The notes under the pieces: model-generated
Database searches by the model: none
What the model was told of the DNA's origin: nothing
The model's input: the letters and a program-made list of their open reading frames with translations, nothing else
DNA from: Gongronella butleri
Lineage: Eukaryota; Mucoromycota; Mucoromycetes; Mucorales; Cunninghamellaceae
Direction of reading: 5' to 3'
Length of the DNA stretch: 64,000 nt
Assembly: GCA_025201375.1 (NCBI GenBank)
Contig: JAIWZP010000071.1
Coordinates: forward strand, 1 to 64,000
In this document: piece by piece, positions 1-12,158 of the stretch
Position numbering within the stretch: position 1 is the first letter of the stretch
Layout of the letters: every line of letters starts with the position of its first letter
Position numbers and translations under genes: made by a program

Positions 1-3000
1 CCCCTTTTTGACGCGTGTGGTGTCGCGACTCAGCCCACGGATCCGCTCGCTTCCCTCTGCAAATTCACTTATCTAGGGCATCACTTTCTTGTGAGCGTGC
101 GTTCTCTTGAGCCATTCGCGTCCAAAATCAGTATAAGATCGCGCATTGTTCATCGCTGACCACTTGGATCGTACTTGATTTATAGCGCTTTCCAGTTTTT
201 TTTTTTTTGAGCCCTATATCACGTGTACTAGTTTGGCGGGTGTTTTGGGAAACCCATTTTTCCCATTCTTTCACTTGTTGGCTTGCCATCGCCCATTTTT
301 ACAATATGCTTTTGATTTGATGCGCCTCAATGACAATGAATAGACTGCTGTACCATTGTTTTCTGTTGTGCATTGGTCACACTGAGGCGCGTTTCATACC
401 CGGGAAGCGAAATGAAAATGGGTTTCTTCCTGCAGAAAATGAACGGCTTTTTGGTTTCTCCTGTAGAAATTTGCCAAATTACTTCACAAATAGCTTCAAC
501 TTTGATCCACGTGGGGACAGTGACAGAAATGCGACGAATTTAAAATGATTATCTCGGGCACCAGCAACAATATTGCTGTTCGCCATTGAAAATCGCCGTT
601 TGTGCGAAAATTGAGACCATTAGGTCGTTGCAAGTCATTTGATGCCTTGTTTTTTTTTCAATATCTTTGTTGCATCAAAACATACGTTGTGTGTCTTTTA
701 CTTTCCGATTGTTGCGTTTCCGTGTGATAAAAGCGTGAGATTGGGCTCGGTGGGCTTGCGTGTTCTTTTTCACGTTCGTTTCAATTTTTTAAGCTTTTTT
801 GTTTCTCAAAAACGAGCCAGGAGTAGGGACACCTTGGTCCTACGATTACACCGACATTAGTGTTCCTGAACAATACACTGATAGCCACGCCAATCGGATG
901 CCCAAGGTACACAGCGTGGTAAAAAAAGAAAAAAAAAACATGAAATACAGAGATAATGGCCATCTTCCGCCCCTCCCCCCTTTTTTTTCTTGTTTCCTCG
1001 TTGGGCAATTGCTTTCTTTTGTGGTTGCATGAGGAAGATTGAGGGACGATGAGCACGCGCACAAGGGGGCTTCAATCGTTGGCAATGCGCGTGTCACTCA
1101 AAATATGCCAAGCAATGCGCCCATTTGTACACTGCTTGGCCGTTTTGTCGGTGCGTACGCGCGTGCGTCCATTTTTACAGATCGATGCCATTGTATTGGC
1201 GCACTTACCATTTGCGCGTGTGCCCGAGCGCCTCTTTTTTTTTTTTTTTTTTTTTGCCAGCAGAAATGCGCAGGGTTGCACAACATTGCAAGGCTGATGG
1301 TCCCTGATCCTGATCCATTGGTTCTGGGACTACAAGTCAGGAAAAATGCGGCCCGTGTGCTACCTTGCATTGTAATTGCCCGGTCGACTGGCCATTGGTC
1401 CACGCTCTTCTTGCATTGTGATCAACTTTATCGTCGGTCGCCCGCGGGGGAGATAGAGACATTAACGTTTTAGCCCCAGATGACTCTATTTTTTTTTGTC
1501 GATCTGCATGGATCCCCCACTTTTTTTTATAATACAAAATAACCATGGTCTACATGATTCTCAGAACAATGGCGTCTTATAATGGGTCAACTTGCCATTG
1601 AATAGCAAAGGTCAAGAAATCAAAGAAGAAGAGTGGCAATGGCGTGACATGCATGGTGTTTGCAGCCCATTGGGCCGCATGGCCAATGGATGGACCACAT
1701 TCAAAAGCTTCAAAATGGGCGGAAGAATGGCTGATAACCCGAACAAGGGGGCCATGCAAATGGCATCATTTGCCCTTCAAGCGAGCGCATTGGAATGGAG
1801 GCCACGTCACCGCCCCTCCTCTTAAAAGTACAAGTTTCATGACGCCATGCGCTCAATTCGCTTCAAAGTGGCATGAATAAAGTATAAACGATATCATTCA
1901 ATTCGCGTCGTACACGTCCCCCCCCGTTCCCCCCTCTTTCTCTCCACAATCCTTCCGCATTTTTTTGGTTCATTGTTGGCGTTATTACCCATTGACCGTC
2001 GTCCCGCACATTTGTGTACCCTGAGATATTTGTTGGACGCAAATGCTGGTGGCGAACGCGCAGCAGCAAGGGATAAGAATAGGCTTTTTTTGGTAAAGAA
2101 AAAGGGGGTCATGGCCCACTTTTTTTTTTCTTGGAGGACACAAAAAAAAAAGCCAAAAATAAAGGGACTACGTGCATGAATGGTCGTGCTTGACTGCTCC
2201 AATTCAAGTGATAAAAGGGTCGCGTGTCCCTGCAGTAGCCCAAGCCTCGGATCTGCCATTGGCATGCTGTGTGCATGGCAAAATGGACCAAGAGGCAAAG
2301 GGGGAAAAGGCTGAAGAAAGCTAAAATCAGGGACAGCTTCTGTCCGGATGATCCATGATCCAGTTGCGTGACACCAAATGGGTTTGCGTAGCGACATGAA
2401 AACAAAAAGGAAGCACAGAGCCCGTCGTCCGGGAGCCAGATTAGCTCAAACAGCCAAGACATGGTATGTCACCCCCCTTTTTTTTCTTTTTTTCTTTTTT
2501 TCTTACGCTCGACGGCCCCATGAACGACGCGCGCCGTGGCTGTCTCATTAGGTAACTGAGAGCGGAAAAAAAGACCAATTGAAGCAATTTAGTACTTGGT
2601 GGTTGCACGCGTGTCACCCGTGTCAACAAAAAAAAAAAAAAAATGAACAAAACTAAAATAAAATAAAATATGATATAAAAAAAAGGGAGGCTGGTCGATG
2701 CATGGCGCCATTTTGCCAAGCGAGCTGGTGGCGGCCCGTGTTGCACGTGAATGCGTACGTGTCCGGCGCCTTTGATTGTATACTTTTTTAGTACGTAAAG
2801 CAAGGAGAGGAGGCGTTTTTTTTTTTTTTTACAATGACAGTGAGACATTGGGGCTGAGCGATGCGCGGACCGTTCCACGGACGTCAATGATGCCATTGAA
2901 CGCTGTTACAGCTTTGTTGTTCCCGTTCACGATTGTGCAACGCGCAGCGAAAAAAAAAATTGGCATGCATCCTGTCCATGGCGCGTCTCGGTAATCAGGT

Positions 3001-4524
3001 GAATGCGCGTGTGGTACCTTTTTTTTTTTATATTTTATTTTTATAGAGGGCTGATGCGCATTTGCAGGTGGGAATCGCGCTCGGCATATTATTATTTTTA
3101 TTTACGTGACGCGCATCGTAATTGGGGGGAGCGGGGGGGTTGTGCCTAGTGGGGGTGAAGAGATATCAAAGGGAAAAAGAAAAGAAAGAATCGCCATTGT
3201 TTCTACATGATGGTAGCAAATAAGAACGTGTTCTGTCAATTTAATGATCTGGTAGATCAATGCAATATGCTGTTGCGTAGCTTCATTTTCATTTGGGACC
3301 CAAGGGGATAATCCAATGGGTAAACGATTCCAAGGCAAAAGTATTTTGGCGACTTTCGTTCTAATCACCGGGACACCACGCTAATTGACAAGACCCTTTT
3401 TTGCTCTTTAGCTTACTTTTTTTGCCTCTTTGTTTCGTCGCCCGCCATGAGCGGAGAACGCGCTCTTTGGCTCGCTTGTATTTTACAATCACATGTCAGC
3501 GGCAATATGGGGGAGATTGGAGCGGACCAGGCCTGCAGGGCCGTTCTCTTTTCTCTTTTTCTCGTTTATTTTTCGTTTTTCTTGGTTCAGCTTTGCCATA
3601 GCTTGCCTTGACGTCGCATTGTTTAGGTGACCCTGACAATGAGCTAGCGCGTGATAAGCATCAGGACCTGGTTTTCCCGCTGGGTTTGATTCTATTTAGG
3701 CATTTGCACAAAACGAGACAAAAATGTGGCAGTGCCATGGTGGGATGGCCGCGCTTTTTTTTTTTTTTCTGCCACACGTTGTTTGCACATCGATTTCATT
3801 GATAGGTAAGTTTGGTGTTCAGATCACCCATTTTCTCTGAATTTATGATAGGCCGGATCCATTTTTTTTATATAACGCCTTTTTGTTTATTGTAGCATCC
3901 ATCAGCCCATTGCTCCTTGGGGGGATGGACTGACGTCTTGATAAAAAAAAACAGGGTGCAAACAACAGCCAGGGCCGCTTCAATTCACTCTTTTGACAAA
4001 AAAAAAGTCGTCCAATTCTTATGGCTCGATGCGATAACGAGAAGCATTGACCGCTTTTTTTTTTTCAAGAAAATGGAAGAACTGGACGGTGGACCGTGCA
4101 GCGATGTGGCGCTGCCTTGCATGCTTAGGACCATGAGAGGGAATGGGGGGAGCAAAAAAAAGAACAAAAAAAAAGAGCGAGAAATAGAGAAAAACAGCAA
4201 AACGATCGATTCGCTTATGTCAGGCTTGTAAGCATCAAGCCGTCGGTTTGATGGATCGGTTCACCTTGTGTCATGGTCCAAAAAGGGTGATCCGCTCTAG
4301 GTCACAAGGTTTTTTCTTTTTCTTTGTTTTAGGGCAGGGCCTTGAAAAGGGGGGGGGGCTGCTGTTTTGAAATATATTTAGGATGCCGCTTTTCTTTTGA
4401 TTTTTTTTTTTTTATTGATTCTCCTTTCTTCTTCTCTTCTTTGACCATCCTCACTTCTTTTTTCCCCCCACCTCTTCCTTTCCCCGTCTCTTTTTTATTT
4501 TATTTTTCTTTCACACCAGCTAGC
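1..4524. other. Gene-free left flank
   Basis: I see no convincing coding region here on either strand. The open stretches are short, overlap on both strands and are dominated by homopolymer-encoded phenylalanine or lysine runs. The DNA is rich in A and T runs of 8-18 bases and in the word CCATTG/CAATGG. The last 150 bases before position 4525 are pyrimidine-rich and probably form the 5' leader of the next gene. Small unrecognised exons or non-coding RNAs cannot be excluded. Confidence 0.6.
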
Positions 4525-7500
4525 ATGACGCTTGTTGTATCGCACAAGGCAGCACCTGTGTCACCACCAACACAGGCCAAGGAAAATGCCGACTTGGACT
4601 ATCTTGATCCTCTGTTTCCCGAGCTCATGTCCCTGGATGACGCTTTTCCAACTTCTTTTCACCAAAACGATATCCCTTCGCCTTCTTCCAGCGCAAACGA
4701 CTCGAATTCGTCCACAACCACGCCGTCACCGACAAGTCAATATGATATGATGCCTTTGGAAAAGACCCAGGTCGATATGGTAAACGCCCAGAAAAAAAAA
4801 AGGGGGGCGGGCGAAACATCGAAACAAACGCCAAACAACGACAAACCCGCTCATTTCTGTCCTCTTTTTTTTTTTTTTTTTTTACAGGTGTCAGCGCTAC
4901 CGGATAGCTACCATCAATTGACCTCTGATTATTACACACGCAGCCATCTCTAGTAAGTGAACGAAATGGCACACTTTTCGTGTGTTCCTGTTCAAAACTT
5001 AACTTTTTCCCTCTTTAGCCTTGGCAACGCTTCGACCACCCCCACACCCGGTGTCAACTTGTCTTCCAGTCCCACCACGTCGCTTGGCGACGAAGGGTAT
5101 GTGACGCATTTCTCTTTTTTTTATAATTTTTATTCGTTTTTTTTTCGATTTTTTGTATTTGATTGACTCATTCCTTGTCGTCCGTTTATCTCTCCCCCCT
5201 CCTTTTGTAGACTGCATATTCGCGTGCATGGGGTGCCAAACATTGGGGCCAAATCCCGTGTGGAAACTCAAATCAAGCTGTGTGTGCAATTGCAATCAGC
5301 GGCCGGAAAAGTGCACAATTGGTCATACCTTCGCCTGGATGAGCATCTTTTGGCACGTTCCAAGCTGCGCAAGAGCCAGCAACAAAAGCAACAGCTCGAT
5401 GGCCGTGCACCTTCCATGGTCTCTGATGAATCCAAGGTCCTTAGCTTATCAGCTCGGGTCGTCTGTTCCACCAACCCCACCAAATTGGTGAAAATGTGCC
5501 TTGGTTGTGTCCGCCGCGAGGTAAGCAAAAAAAAAAAAAGTCTGCTTGTTTCATCCTTGCCGCCCCTTCTTTTCCCCCTCCCCCCCATCCATCACAAAAA
5601 CACATTCCGCTCTCCCCCAATTCTTTTTTTTAACTCATTTTTTTTTTTTATCTTTTTGACAATTTTTAGCGTAAACGCGCTGAACGCACCAAGGATGGCA
5701 AACCACGCTATGAAGCTGACGCGACAGGCACCGTGGAAGAAATCATGGAGCGCGATCGCAGCCGCATCTTGGTGTTCAATTGCACGCGCATGCTGAATTT
5801 CAGCTCGGGTGATGCGATACTGCCTACTCGCATTACCTGCTACTGTCGCCATCACAACGAAAAAATTGGCTTTAGGTAAGGCTAAAAAAGGGAAAAGAAA
5901 TGTGGATGTTTATTTTTTTTGGACCGACTTGGCCCGTGGAACTTTGCGTGTAACCGTTCTTTTTTTCCTGTTTGTCTCTATTTTTTTTTATAGAATTGAA
6001 TTCGTGTTGCATGATCATCAAGGAACCATCGTCGCCACCGGGTCGTCGCCACCTATCATGATCACGGACGACCACAAGAGCTCGCGTCAACGCGACGAAA
6101 CGCCCACTTTGGCGCGCAAACGCGGAAGATCCGAAGATGACCTGCCTGGCGCTTATCATGCGGCGGGATCGACGATTCCTCCCGACACGCCGGCTTCCTC
6201 GCGCCGCAATTCGCTGTCGTCGTCGACAAATGTGCGCTCTAGCATGTCGTCGTCGTCGTCGTCTTCGTCGTCTTCGTCTCATTTGGCGGCCGACGCTGCG
6301 GCAATTGCCGAGCAGCCCACGCCCAGCACCTCATTGACATCGTCGCCTCAACAGGTGCTTTTGGGAAGCGAATTGGCCATGACCCCCATGGATGAATTGT
6401 CGTTTCTACAACAAATGAACGACACTTCGTCGCCGCTCGCCATGACGCAGCTTTTACAACAACAGCAGCAGCAGCAGCAGCAGCAGCATCATCAATTGCA
6501 ACAACAACATCAATACCAGCAACATCAACAACAGCAGCCGCCATCGGCATTGCCCATTCATCCAACGGCCGTCATGGAAGATCAAGAATTATGGCCTGCG
6601 AATCGTCGCCGCCGCATTGCAGGCAACAACACGGCGACAAACAATGGGTATGATGCCCCACCACTCTGGCGCACAGAGTACACGCCCCAATTGGAGCGTC
6701 TGGTGCCCGCTCAAGGCCCTACGTATGGCGGCATCGAAATCACCGTGCTTGGCACTGGCTTTTATCGCGGATTGACATGCCTCTTTGGCGAACACGCCGC
6801 CAATACTGTCTATTGGAACCCAAACACGCTCGTGTGTGTCCTGCCACCCGCCGCGACACCCGGCCCAGTCGTCGTCTCTTTCAAGGAGCATCCAATTGTC
6901 CTCGAAGGCCAAGATGTTGCCCTTTTCACGTATTACGATGCAAGCGATCAAGCCCTCCTCGAACTTGCCTTGCAAGTTGTCGGCATCAAAATGACCGGCA
7001 AGCTCATGGATGCCAAGCAAATCGCTATGATGATTGTGCGTGGCGATCAACAGCGCATTCAGCAGCAACAACAACAACAACAACAACAACAATCGCAAAA
7101 TCAGCAACAAAACCAGCAAAACCAGCAGCAATTGCAATCATTGCAAACGCAAGAATTGGCCGATGCGTCCGACGATGCATTGACCGATGACGACGAAGAC
7201 TATGAATATGACTATGACTCTGACGCGTCGTCTGTCGCGTCCTCGGACGTCCAAGACTTTTCCTTGGAGAATGACGAGCACCTTTCGGGCGCTCAGCTCG
7301 AAAAGCACGTCATGGACGCGCTGTTGGCGTCCGACTGCGTCGATGTGACGCAAACCAATACCAAAGGCCACACTTTGCTTCATTTGGCCGTGCTTTTGCA
7401 GTTTGGCGCGCTTGTCAAGGTGCTTCTTGCGCGCATGACGCCTGGTGTCATTGACCGCGCCGATCGTAATGGCTGCACGGCGCTCCAATTCGCGTGTTTG

Positions 7501-7938
7501 CAAAATAACGCGCCCATGGTCAGTCTTCTGCTGCAGGCCGGCGCATCCATTGGCCATGATTGCAGCATTGGTGGCACCATGGACCTTGCCACCGACCCTG
7601 CCGTGCGTGCCATCCTCGAGCAGCACCAGCGCCAGCGGCCCATGCCCCTCTCGCGCAATGTCAGCTTCAAATCTCACGTTCGTCGCTTTTATCGCCTGAA
7701 ATCATCAGACACACGCACATCCACCACCAACGACGACCAACAGGCTCTGGACGACACTGGTCTCGGCTTTGCCCAGGCTAAGTTCGATCGTCGCCTTTAC
7801 GCCTTTTGGCTGCCGCTGCTCATCGTCACCATTGGCTTCCTCTATTATCAAATCCTCGGCGATCGCACCCTCATGAACTTGCTACAGGACATCATTCCAT
7901 TCCGTCAGCGCGGACTCACCTCCATTGTCGGTTACTAG
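4525..7938 (+). CDS. MGA2: MGA2/SPT23-like ER membrane-bound transcription factor
   Basis: Six exons: 4525-4779, 4888-4952, 5019-5096, 5211-5520, 5670-5875 and 5994-7938. They join in phase to 952 codons. The N-terminal half holds the conserved Mga2/Spt23 region (residues about 130-320, including LHIRVHG and ILVFNCTRMLNF). Low-complexity Ser and Gln runs follow. An IPT/TIG immunoglobulin-like domain lies at about 533-615 (GPTYGGIEITVLGTGF), a second Gln run and an acidic stretch come next, and two ankyrin repeats lie at about 759-825 (GHTLLHLA, NGCTALQFA). One membrane helix near residues 907-926 is followed by a short tail. In yeast such proteins are released from the ER by Rsp5 and the proteasome and switch on the OLE1 desaturase. 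No PPxY or LPxY ligase-docking motif is obvious. The start follows a pyrimidine-rich leader. Family assignment is firm; MGA2 versus SPT23 is not resolved. Confidence 0.9.
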
Positions 7939-9862
7939 GGCTCAATTCGCCCCCGCCCCCAACCCCCTCTGTAAAACTCATCCGCCGCTGGCTTTTTTTT
8001 TTTCTCACTATTTATGTATACACGCTCTCCCTTGTTCACTATGCTCCATCGTTCCCTTGTATTTTTTTTTTTTTTTTCGTCCGTCCTCGTTCGCCATCGA
8101 TACCACTTTTTCTATATAATTCCGCCCATCTCGACGCCCATTTCCCTTTTTTTTCATGTTTGATCACAAAAAAAAAACGAAAATAAAACAAGATTATTCA
8201 ATGATACATTTTTTGATATTCATATGTCGCCCATCAGCGATCGCAGCGAGATCCTGTGCATCTGATTTCTTACATTCACGCCTCTTGCAAAAGATGATGA
8301 TGGTCCTTGATTGCCTGCTTCCAAATCGAATTCGCATCTAGTCAATTGTCCACGGTCCTGGCTACCCCGCATCAGACGGCCCTTTGATCTCACTCGTTCC
8401 GTTGTCCGCTGGTTCATGGCCCCTCCCCCCTCTCTTCTCAAAAGACCAATGGCAAGCGAAATGACGAAAAAAAAAAAAAAAAAAAAAAAAAAGAAAATGA
8501 CTACGTAATTGAGTGTTTTGGGGGGTGACACGGCCGGAAGGTGGGACGCCGTCGTTTTTGCGTTCCGTGACATGGATCACGTTCCACGCCCTTTTCCCAT
8601 TCTGTGTTGCCTGTTGTGTATTTGGTTTTGCTATTTTCCCTTCATTTCATCACGAAGGAATGAGATGACGTGCATCGCATCATTTTGTGGAAACCCCATG
8701 GTCGTACCCCTTTTTTGATTTTTATTTTGGGGGGAAGAGCCCAATGGAGTGCGCGTCCGCGCATGGAAACGCATGCTGTTTGCGCTCGTTGATCCCATTT
8801 CGCCGCATTTCGCCGTGATTCGCCTAATTGCATAGGAATTGGCAGACAAAAACTAAGGCTCGTGACTCGCGTGCGATAGCCATTGGACAAACGGACGACG
8901 AGATTAAAGACGCAAAAAAAAGGGGGGGAGAGGGGAGAACCCGCATCTTGGTCTTTGGCAAGACCTTCCTTGATTTAGCACTTTTGTCTCGATTCTGGCG
9001 TTCCAGCTTCGCAACTTTCCCAACAAAAAAAAGAACAAGGATTGCACAACACGTCAACTCACAGACACCCATTCTGTACTACCGCCCTTTTGTGCAACTG
9101 CGCGTAAAAGTACCCCGCCTGCCGCCTCAGCAATGCGCAGCTCGACGAAAAAAAAAAAGAACATGGCGCAGAACCCACGGCGCCTCTCCACCAAAGGGAT
9201 TGCAACTGAGCCATGACACAAACCAAACGCTTTGCGCTTATTGACACTTTTTTTTTGTTTCTTTCCCCTTCCCCGCACCCCCCCCTTCCCTGAAACGCCA
9301 TGAATCATTTTAAAAATGTGGCTGACCCACGTCTCACATCCGTCCCTGGCAGCTGACGTGGCAATTCGGCCACGCCAACGAAGATACTGTTGTCGGTGGC
9401 AAGACGGCCCGGGGCGTGGGAGGCATGCGGATCCACGGGCATCCGGCGCGTCGGCGTGATTTTATGTAGATTGCCTCTTTTATCAAGGCATGGTGCGCCA
9501 GAAGCATCTTCAAAGAGATTTGGTTTCAATGCCAGCAAAACTGCTTTACAAGAATGAGGGTGCCGAGAGGCACCGATCCACGTCGGGGTCATTTTTATGT
9601 GCACTTCCACTTTAATCACGCCATGGAATGCCAGAAACATCTCCAAAAGTCTTTATAGTGCCCTCATTCAAAAGCCAGAAAGCTTCTCTACTCGGCTCAT
9701 GCATGAAATCGTGGATGCATTGCCATTGATTTGCTCATCAGCAAGCAAAAAGGACCTGTACGCAGGCGTGCCAGGGCGAAAATTGGAAAAAAGTCCGCCA
9801 ATGGACAGGGTCTCGTCTTTTTTTCTTGCCACTCTTTTTTTTTTTTTCTCTCTCTCTCCTCC
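7939..9862. other. Intergenic, with an imperfect direct duplication
   Basis: This is the 3' flank of the MGA2-like gene and the upstream region of the PIG-H gene. There is a run of about 30 A near 8464-8495. Bases 9449-9518 and 9581-9650 are diverged copies of one another in direct orientation, about 132 nt apart, sharing TTTTATGT, CCATGG/GCATGG, GCCAGAA and CATCT.CAAA blocks. A 113-codon minus-strand open frame crosses the duplication but has no recognisable domain. I see no tRNA or other RNA gene. Confidence 0.5.
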
Positions 9863-10639
9863 ATGACGGCGCGCAACGATGGCAAACGGACGCACCACTC
9901 CGAGTATTTTTCTAGTCACATTTTGCCTGGCGGCCATACCCATGAATACGTCACGGTGACGCGGTCATCGCTGCTGTCGCCCCTAGATCTCGCTCCTGCC
10001 ATACTCATAGGACTCATGGCCGTGACAAAAGGCTGGGTAAAGACGATGGAGAAACGAGGAACACGCCCAATTTTGCGCAATGTTGCTCATTTTGCCCATT
10101 TTGCCGACATGCGTCTCTTGTTTTCTAAAATTGGTTGGCGTAGGATTCTTACTGGATGTGGCTCGCGTGCTTTTTATGGGTCTGGAGCAAGCTAAGGCGC
10201 GTCAAACGAGGTAATTCAACGCAAAATGAGGAATACTACCTGAAACCACCATTGTCTGACGTTTTACGCGTCAATGCCGTGTAGAATCGCTCCTTGTGAT
10301 GCAAAACATCGGTATCCAGGTCAAGACAGCGTATTGGAGCGGGCAGAGCACGACAAAGTTCATCCATGGCAGCAAAATTCAGGACATCATCATCAATGAG
10401 GGCATCACGCTGTGGCAAGTCAAGCCATACTTGGCCATCCTCGTAAAGGACGAACCAAAAATGACCATTGTGTTCGCTGTAAGACTGACATCGCCCTCAA
10501 AAAAAAAAGTGCTCAGAAAAACCAAAATTGACGCGTCTCTTATTTTTTGCAGAATCTGCTTCCGCCATTGAACCCCGATTTGCTCGTCACATACCGTGGT
10601 ACACGCGCGCTGCTCTTTCCTTCTGCAAACAAGATATAA
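9863..10639 (+). CDS. GPI15: PIG-H/GPI15, subunit of GPI N-acetylglucosaminyltransferase
   Basis: Four exons: 9863-10036, 10144-10210, 10285-10478 and 10553-10639, joined in phase to 173 codons. PIG-H is part of the ER complex that transfers GlcNAc to phosphatidylinositol, the first step of GPI anchor synthesis. A membrane hairpin lies at about residues 42-75, split by the first intron (LAPAILIGLMAV and WMWLACFLWVW). The PIG-H domain follows: ESLLVMQNIGIQVKT, STTKFIHGSKIQDIIINEG, YLAILVKD and a final YRGTRALLFP block. The length is close to other family members. The stop lies 104 bases from the stop of the convergent PHS1 gene. The second exon is only 67 nt and is supported by the continuous conserved VKRESLLV junction. 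Confidence 0.9.
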
Positions 10640-10743
10640 TTGCTTATTTTATAGATCGATACCCCCACAAAAAAAAGCGATAAAATGTTCTTTTTTTTTA
10701 ATTTTTAATGGAACACACGGGCTCATCATGGCCATCAAAGCCC

Positions 10744-11601
10744 CTAGTTCTTCTTCTTGGTCTCGCCCTTCATGTACTTGCTGCGTTGGATCCACATGTG
10801 CTTGAGGAGAATGGGCCAGCCTAAAAAGGGGGAAGAATGAGATGTCACTTTTTTCATTTTTTGCTGCTTCGCGTATCTTACCAGGCAAATAAGTGGCGGC
10901 GGCAGCAATCAAAAAGTAGTAATAGTAAGTGTGGATCTTGGCGGCGTAGGGCAGGGCTTGGTAAATCATGGTGAGCTCTGAAAAGACGCCCATGGGATAG
11001 AGCACAATGAAGAAATTGTAGCGCGCCCACGAGATGAACGCTGGCACGGAGCCCGTCGCGAGATTCGACGCGTAAAAGCTATAGCGCACCAGCTCGGCAA
11101 TGCTCCACGCAATGATCATCGTCGTGTACGAGCCGTGCGTGTGGATCTCGGGCACAAGCTCATTCACGCCCCACACAAGAAGCAATCGCGACAACACTTG
11201 CATCAAAGTCGTCATGAACGGCGCGCGCACGAGGCCAAGCAAGCTGTGCACCACCTAGAACATCATGGCCGTGAGCAATTCGTGTTTTTGCTCCTCACAA
11301 TCCTATCATGCGTCGCTTACCTCGAACAAGGCGCACGTCTGCACAATCTTGAGCACGGGCCACGTCGCGGCAAACACGCCGGTCCACTGGCCTTGCGTCT
11401 CGAACAGCTCAACAAGCGCCTTTTGGAGCACGAGACCCCAACCAAGAAAAGATACCACATTGTACGCGATGAGGTAGAACTTGACCACACTGCTCTGTTG
11501 CTTTTGTTTCTTAGCACCGCTTCGAGTGGCTATAGACAATGATAAAAAAAAACAGTCAATTGGACCTTTTTTGTCGAAAAACGTCAAACTTTACAAGGCA
11601 T
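10744..11601 (-). CDS. PHS1: PHS1/HACD very-long-chain 3-hydroxyacyl-CoA dehydratase
   Basis: Exons, in genome order: 10744-10820, 10882-11254, 11321-11529 and a 7-nt first coding exon 11595-11601, giving 221 codons. The enzyme removes water from 3-hydroxyacyl-CoA in the ER fatty-acid elongation cycle that feeds sphingolipids. The multi-pass PTPLA family pattern is clear (SVVKFYLIAYNVVSFLGW, TMIIAWSIAELVRYSFYA, WARYNFFIVLYPMG). The catalytic Tyr and Glu spaced seven residues apart are present in YPMGVFSE. The protein ends in KKKN, a dilysine ER-retrieval signal. The 7-nt exon encodes Met-Pro and one base and is phase-consistent; a start inside the adjacent intron-like sequence (MTFFDKK...) is the alternative. 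Confidence 0.88.
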
Positions 11602-12158
11602 ATTGACTGTAGGAAGAAGAAATGAAAGAAAAAGAAACAGAGAAAAAGAAGTAAACAAATCAAAACCAGAGCGCGTCAAAGAAGGATTTAAAAGTCAGCA
11701 GCTGGGCTCTCCCTGCTTGCCCATCAATTGGGGGCCCACGGCACCCCCATTGACGATGACCAACAGCCATTTGCATTTCGCCTTGGTTCGTCCGCTCGCG
11801 TCTCATCTCCCCTTCCCCCTTTTTTTTATTTTTATTTTTTTGCCTCCGCTCTGCCTTTTTATGTTTTTGGTGCTCCATCACGCTCGATGAGCGCTCCATT
11901 TCCTTGGGAAAAGTCAAATTTGGGTAAATCCCCGTTTGTCCACGGCCATCCATTGCGATTGGCCGGCCAAAAGAACCTCAAAAAATCCGTTTGGTCCAAG
12001 TAGCCACGGAAATTACGCATTTAGGGTTGCTCGGTGGCTCTGAAACAAATGTTTCCCTCCATTTTTCCCTTGCTAACGTTTTTTGCTCTTTTAAATTCGT
12101 TTCTTTTCGCCGTTTTCGTTCCTTTTTCTTCCTTTGTTTCTTCTTTTATCCTCTTAGT
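11602..12158. promoter_or_regulatory. Divergent intergenic region between PHS1 and the FGGY kinase
   Basis: This 557-bp stretch separates the start codons of two divergently transcribed genes, so it should hold both promoters. It contains purine-rich sequence on the PHS1 side and a long T/C-rich tract (about 12060-12155) just before the FGGY kinase start. I recognise no specific operator. Confidence 0.4.

Noticed and set aside
1039..1473. 144-codon plus-strand frame near the left edge
   Set aside because: It contains a long Phe run from a T homopolymer, overlaps minus-strand frames of similar length and has no recognisable motif.
5809..6000. Start of the MGA2-like gene at 5809, as the long open frame suggests
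   Set aside because: This frame reads through an intron (GTAAGG at 5876). Five upstream exons with conserved sequence join it in phase, so the true start is at 4525.
8200..8580. 117-codon minus-strand frame with a long Phe run
   Set aside because: It is generated by the poly(A) tract at 8464-8495 and has no motif.
9305..9646. 113-codon minus-strand frame
   Set aside because: It spans the two halves of an imperfect direct repeat and shows no known domain or splice context.
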